A DNA stretch of 27,344 nt, from contig PAQB01000034.1 of assembly GCA_002709185.1 (NCBI GenBank), positions 1 to 27,344 of the forward strand, written 5' to 3'. This document shows positions 24,803 to 27,344 of the stretch, one piece after another. Position 1 is the first letter of the stretch. Every line of letters begins with the position of its first letter. Source of the DNA: Flavobacteriaceae bacterium (GTDB lineage Bacteria; Bacteroidota; Bacteroidia; Flavobacteriales; Flavobacteriaceae). The notes beneath the pieces are model-generated. The model searched no databases. It had not been told where the DNA came from and worked only from the letters and a program-made list of their open reading frames with translations. The translations under genes were made by a program, and so were the position numbers.

Positions 24803-26720
24803 CTTTTTTAATGGTTGAAAGCTTTTGTGTCCATTCCTTAAGATTGGATTTGTAGTTTTTAATTTTATTTTTGACATCAGCCACCATTGGATTGTCGTCC
24901 TTGACATTAGAGAAAAACTGCAAGTTATTTTCCAGTTGATTCATTTCCGACTTAATATCTTGAATCTTTTTTCTTACAAAAGTAATTTCGTTATTGATAG
25001 CCTTTGAGTCTTTAGCCAATTCTTGTAATTTATTACTGTAGTTTAAGGCTTTAACTTCTTCTTCGCTCACACCAATTTCAATCAAGAGCGTTCGAACTGC
25101 TTTAAAAAACACACGGTCAATTTGACGTTTGTTTTTTGGAACCTCCCCTAATTCAGACCATTGTTTTGAATACCCTTTTACGCTGTCCAAGTTGGCCGCT
25201 TTATCAGCTCCAATTTTAAACGATTTTAAAGCTTCAAGTAATTGTTCTTTTTGCGCAAGAGTTTCAATCTGCTCTGGAGTTCCCGCATTTTTTTGTTCGT
25301 GATAGCGGTCAAAGAAATGATTGCAGGCACTTCTGAATTGTTTCCACAGTTTATTGCTTTCACTTCGTGGAATATGTCCAATTTTCTTCCATTGATTTTG
25401 AATGTTCTTCATTAAAACAGCAGTAATATCTAAATCTTCACTATCCTTGTTCTGCTCTGCAATATTAACCAGTTCTCTTTTCTTTTTAAGATTTTCAGAT
25501 TGGTCTTTCTTAAGACATTTGTAAAAGTTGTTTTTCTGCTTGTTAAAAGTTCTGACCGCAGATTTAAAATCTGTCCATGATTGATTTCTTACTTTTTTTG
25601 GAACACTGCCCAATTTAAAAAATGACTGTCTTAAATCTTCTATGACTCTGATTTGCTTTTGCCAATCTTTGTGGGTTTCGTATGTATTACTGGCGATCTC
25701 ATTGATTTTTAAAATGATGGCTTCTTTTGCTTTATAATTTGCAGTCAACTCTTCTTCAATCTGCGCATTGTAAATTTTTCGCTTGTCATTGATTGCTTTT
25801 GTAGCCGCACTAAACTGTTCCCACAATGCTTCGCGGTGTTCTTTGGCGACTGGTCCCAATTCCTCTTTCCAAATTTTATGTAGGGCTTGCACCTCTCTAA
25901 ATACCCGATCTAGATTTTTTTCATTAGCCAATGCTTCAGCACTTTTTATGAGTTTTTGTTTTTTTTCTAGATTGAATTTATAATCACGATCTCTTAAGTC
26001 TCTATCCAGATGTAGAAAGTCGTAAAAACGCTCTACATGGTGGCGGTAGTTGTTCCAGACATTGTTGGCATCTTTTGCAGGAACTTTGCCTAACCCACGC
26101 CATTGGTCTTGTAAACTTTTAAAGTTGTTGTATATGGTGTTGCTGTTTTGATTGACATTGATCAAGGCTTTAATTTCTTCAATAATTTGAAGCCTTAACT
26201 CAAGGTTCTTTTTAAAATCTTGACTTCTATTTTTTTCAAACTTTTCATTTTTTTCTCTGTAACTCCTTGACAAAGAATTGAACTTCTTTTTGTGTGGACT
26301 TGTAAAGCTAAAATCAATGCTGTTACCCCCTTCAGCTATGAAAGCCGCTTTGCTGTCATTTAATAGTGCTGAGAATTTAGTATTAAAAACCTTTTTAATA
26401 CGATTTACCTTTGGTCTTATGGCATAGAGGTCATCATTTTTAAGCAAGGCTTCAAAAGCATCTGTGAGGGCTTCTAAGTCGAAATCATCGTATACATCCT
26501 CACTCTCTTTAATTGAAGGGCTGGTTGGTTCTTCCTCTTTATTTTCAACAGCGACTTCTTTTTCAGGTTCAGTTTCTTTTTCAGGTTCAGTAACTTCAGA
26601 AACGACTTCCACATCGGCCTCTTTTTTGACAGCTTGATCAACCGCATCTTTTGCCGTTGTTTTTTCTTTTTTTTCTTCTAATAATCCATCTGCTTCCTGC
26701 AGGTTATCTTGCGTATTCAT
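24792..26720 (-). CDS. Multi-repeat DUF349 protein
   Basis: 642 aa, soluble, strongly charged, no signal peptide. Residues 1-75 are disordered, rich in E, K, P, T. From about 165 to 550 run five repeats of the DUF349 pattern (W-x2-[LI]-G-x-[VI]-P then [LV]W-x2-F), with cores near 207-214, 284-291, 367-374, 444-451 and 521-528. Repeat 2 is the most divergent. The last 80 residues look like a coiled coil. DUF349 proteins are long helical bundles of unclear function, one known case being a E. coli homologue tied to stress or regulation. An 18-base tandem duplication encodes TEPEKE twice (residues 44-55). Follows aroE by 89 bases and converges on mazG. Confidence 0.88.
   Translation of the reverse strand: MNTQDNLQEADGLLEEKKEKTTAKDAVDQAVKKEADVEVVSEVTEPEKETEPEKEVAVENKEEEPTSPSIKESEDVYDDFDLEALTDAFEALLKNDDLYAIRPKVNRIKKVFNTKFSALLNDSKAAFIAEGGNSIDFSFTSPHKKKFNSLSRSYREKNEKFEKNRSQDFKKNLELRLQIIEEIKALINVNQNSNTIYNNFKSLQDQWRGLGKVPAKDANNVWNNYRHHVERFYDFLHLDRDLRDRDYKFNLEKKQKLIKSAEALANEKNLDRVFREVQALHKIWKEELGPVAKEHREALWEQFSAATKAINDKRKIYNAQIEEELTANYKAKEAIILKINEIASNTYETHKDWQKQIRVIEDLRQSFFKLGSVPKKVRNQSWTDFKSAVRTFNKQKNNFYKCLKKDQSENLKKKRELVNIAEQNKDSEDLDITAVLMKNIQNQWKKIGHIPRSESNKLWKQFRSACNHFFDRYHEQKNAGTPEQIETLAQKEQLLEALKSFKIGADKAANLDSVKGYSKQWSELGEVPKNKRQIDRVFFKAVRTLLIEIGVSEEEVKALNYSNKLQELAKDSKAINNEITFVRKKIQDIKSEMNQLENNLQFFSNVKDDNPMVADVKNKIKNYKSNLKEWTQKLSTIKKVIR
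26556..26591 (-). repeat. 18-base perfect tandem duplication in the DUF349 gene
   Basis: Two identical 18-base units (26556-26573 and 26574-26591) on the + strand, in frame, encode TEPEKE twice in the disordered N-terminal part. Sequence identity between the units suggests a recent slippage or duplication. Confidence 0.85.
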
Positions 26721-26809
26721 AGGCCCAAAGGTTTGAATTTACGTTTTCTAGTGATGTATAAATATACAGTTATGTGTCCAATGTACAAATTAAAATGGAT
26801 TATTCGGAT

Positions 26810-27344
26810 TTATGAATTCCAAATTCCCCAAGATTTTTCAGCTTGTAATTCTAGCATTCTTAAGCCATTTACTGCAGTTGCTTTGGCCTTTAAGCCAAAT
26901 TTTAAAAATTGTGTTTGACTTGGATTGTAAATTAAATCAAATAGTAAATGATCTTTTGAAATCCCTTGATACGATATCGGTGGGTATAATTCAATTTTTG
27001 GATGGGTTCCAAGCGGCGTACAATTGATGATGATTTGATGGGCCGCGATGATTTCTGAGCTCAATGCATCATAACCCAAGCAGTTTTTAGAATCAGGCGT
27101 TCTTGAAACAAAGGAAAAGGGAATATTTAAAGTATTTAGGGCAAATGCAATGGCTTTTGATGCACCCCCAGTCCCAAGAATTAGTGCCGATTTATGATTG
27201 GCAGTTAAGTAGGGTTTCAAACTTTCCACAAATCCGTAGTGGTCGGTATTGTAACCAATGCGTTTTCCGTTTTGAATCTTAATGGTATTCACTGCGCCAA
27301 TACTTTGGGCATCTGCATCCAAAGCATCCAAAAATGGCAGCACA
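26810..27344 (-). CDS. aroE: Shikimate dehydrogenase (C-terminal part)
   Basis: AroE reduces 3-dehydroshikimate with NADPH in chorismate synthesis. The visible 177 codons include LDADAQSIGAVNT, NTDHYGF (catalytic Asp segment), the Rossmann loop ILGTGGASKAIAFAL, VSRTP, INCTPLGTHP, DLIYNPSQTQFL and the ending NGLRMLELQAEKSWGIWN. The frame is open to the window edge. The GTG at 27343 is not a real start, because the family has about 70 more residues before it, with the substrate-binding SxS and the catalytic Lys, outside the window. DUF349 lies 89 bases downstream on the same strand with a 7-of-8 -7 element between (26759-26766). Confidence 0.95.
   Translation of the reverse strand, partial: VLPFLDALDADAQSIGAVNTIKIQNGKRIGYNTDHYGFVESLKPYLTANHKSALILGTGGASKAIAFALNTLNIPFSFVSRTPDSKNCLGYDALSSEIIAAHQIIINCTPLGTHPKIELYPPISYQGISKDHLLFDLIYNPSQTQFLKFGLKAKATAVNGLRMLELQAEKSWGIWNS

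Overview
The window looks like core chromosome of a member of the Bacteroidota, most likely a marine-type Flavobacteriia. Three things point there: the DNA is AT-rich, most starts lack a clear Shine-Dalgarno sequence but many carry a TAnnTTTG -7 element 5-40 bases upstream, and several proteins have a flavobacterial character (DUF5606, DUF2795, a PorV/PorQ-like barrel, an Lnb/DUF4105 protein, a multi-repeat DUF349 protein, a very long SecA and a cyclophilin-FKBP fusion). I see no rRNA, tRNA, CRISPR array, insertion sequence or prophage. The whole stretch reads as vertically inherited housekeeping DNA.

Layout. 1-540 (-) is the start of dapD. Divergent from it runs a plus-strand block: ruvX, def, a DUF5606 gene, a MATE exporter, a small acidic protein, a PAP2 phosphatase and a cytosolic-looking M23 protein (to 5100). 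These genes are tightly spaced or overlapping and are probably one or two operons. Convergent to them are secA and a DUF2795 gene (8798 to 5105, -), separated by a clear terminator. A gene-poor 400-base stretch follows, with one doubtful 51-codon ORF. Next comes a minus-strand pair: a PorV-like barrel followed by lnb, with a 4-base overlap. From 11604 pssA and terC run plus. lptB, tatC and kdsD run minus (15638 to 13074). From 15781 a plus-strand series follows: recQ, the dual immunophilin, pyrG, yidC, mnmA and mazG. The end holds a DUF349 protein and the C-terminal part of aroE, both minus.

Many genes converge on the cell envelope and protein export: SecA, YidC and TatC (membrane translocation and insertion), Lnb (lipoprotein N-acylation), LptB and KdsD (LPS transport and Kdo precursor), PssA (phospholipid), a PAP2 phosphatase and an OM barrel. 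DapD and AroE serve amino-acid and cell-wall precursor synthesis. Def, MnmA and the immunophilin serve translation and folding.

I found no clearly new multi-gene system. The most useful points are family-level departures from the textbook protein: SecA with three large insertions and a cysteine-free tail, RecQ without zinc cysteines, a cyclophilin-FKBP fusion, and an M23 protein with no export signal. Also notable are start codons that should be moved because the longest ORF runs into a promoter, a possibly leaderless mnmA, and three convergent gene pairs packed too tightly for ordinary terminators.
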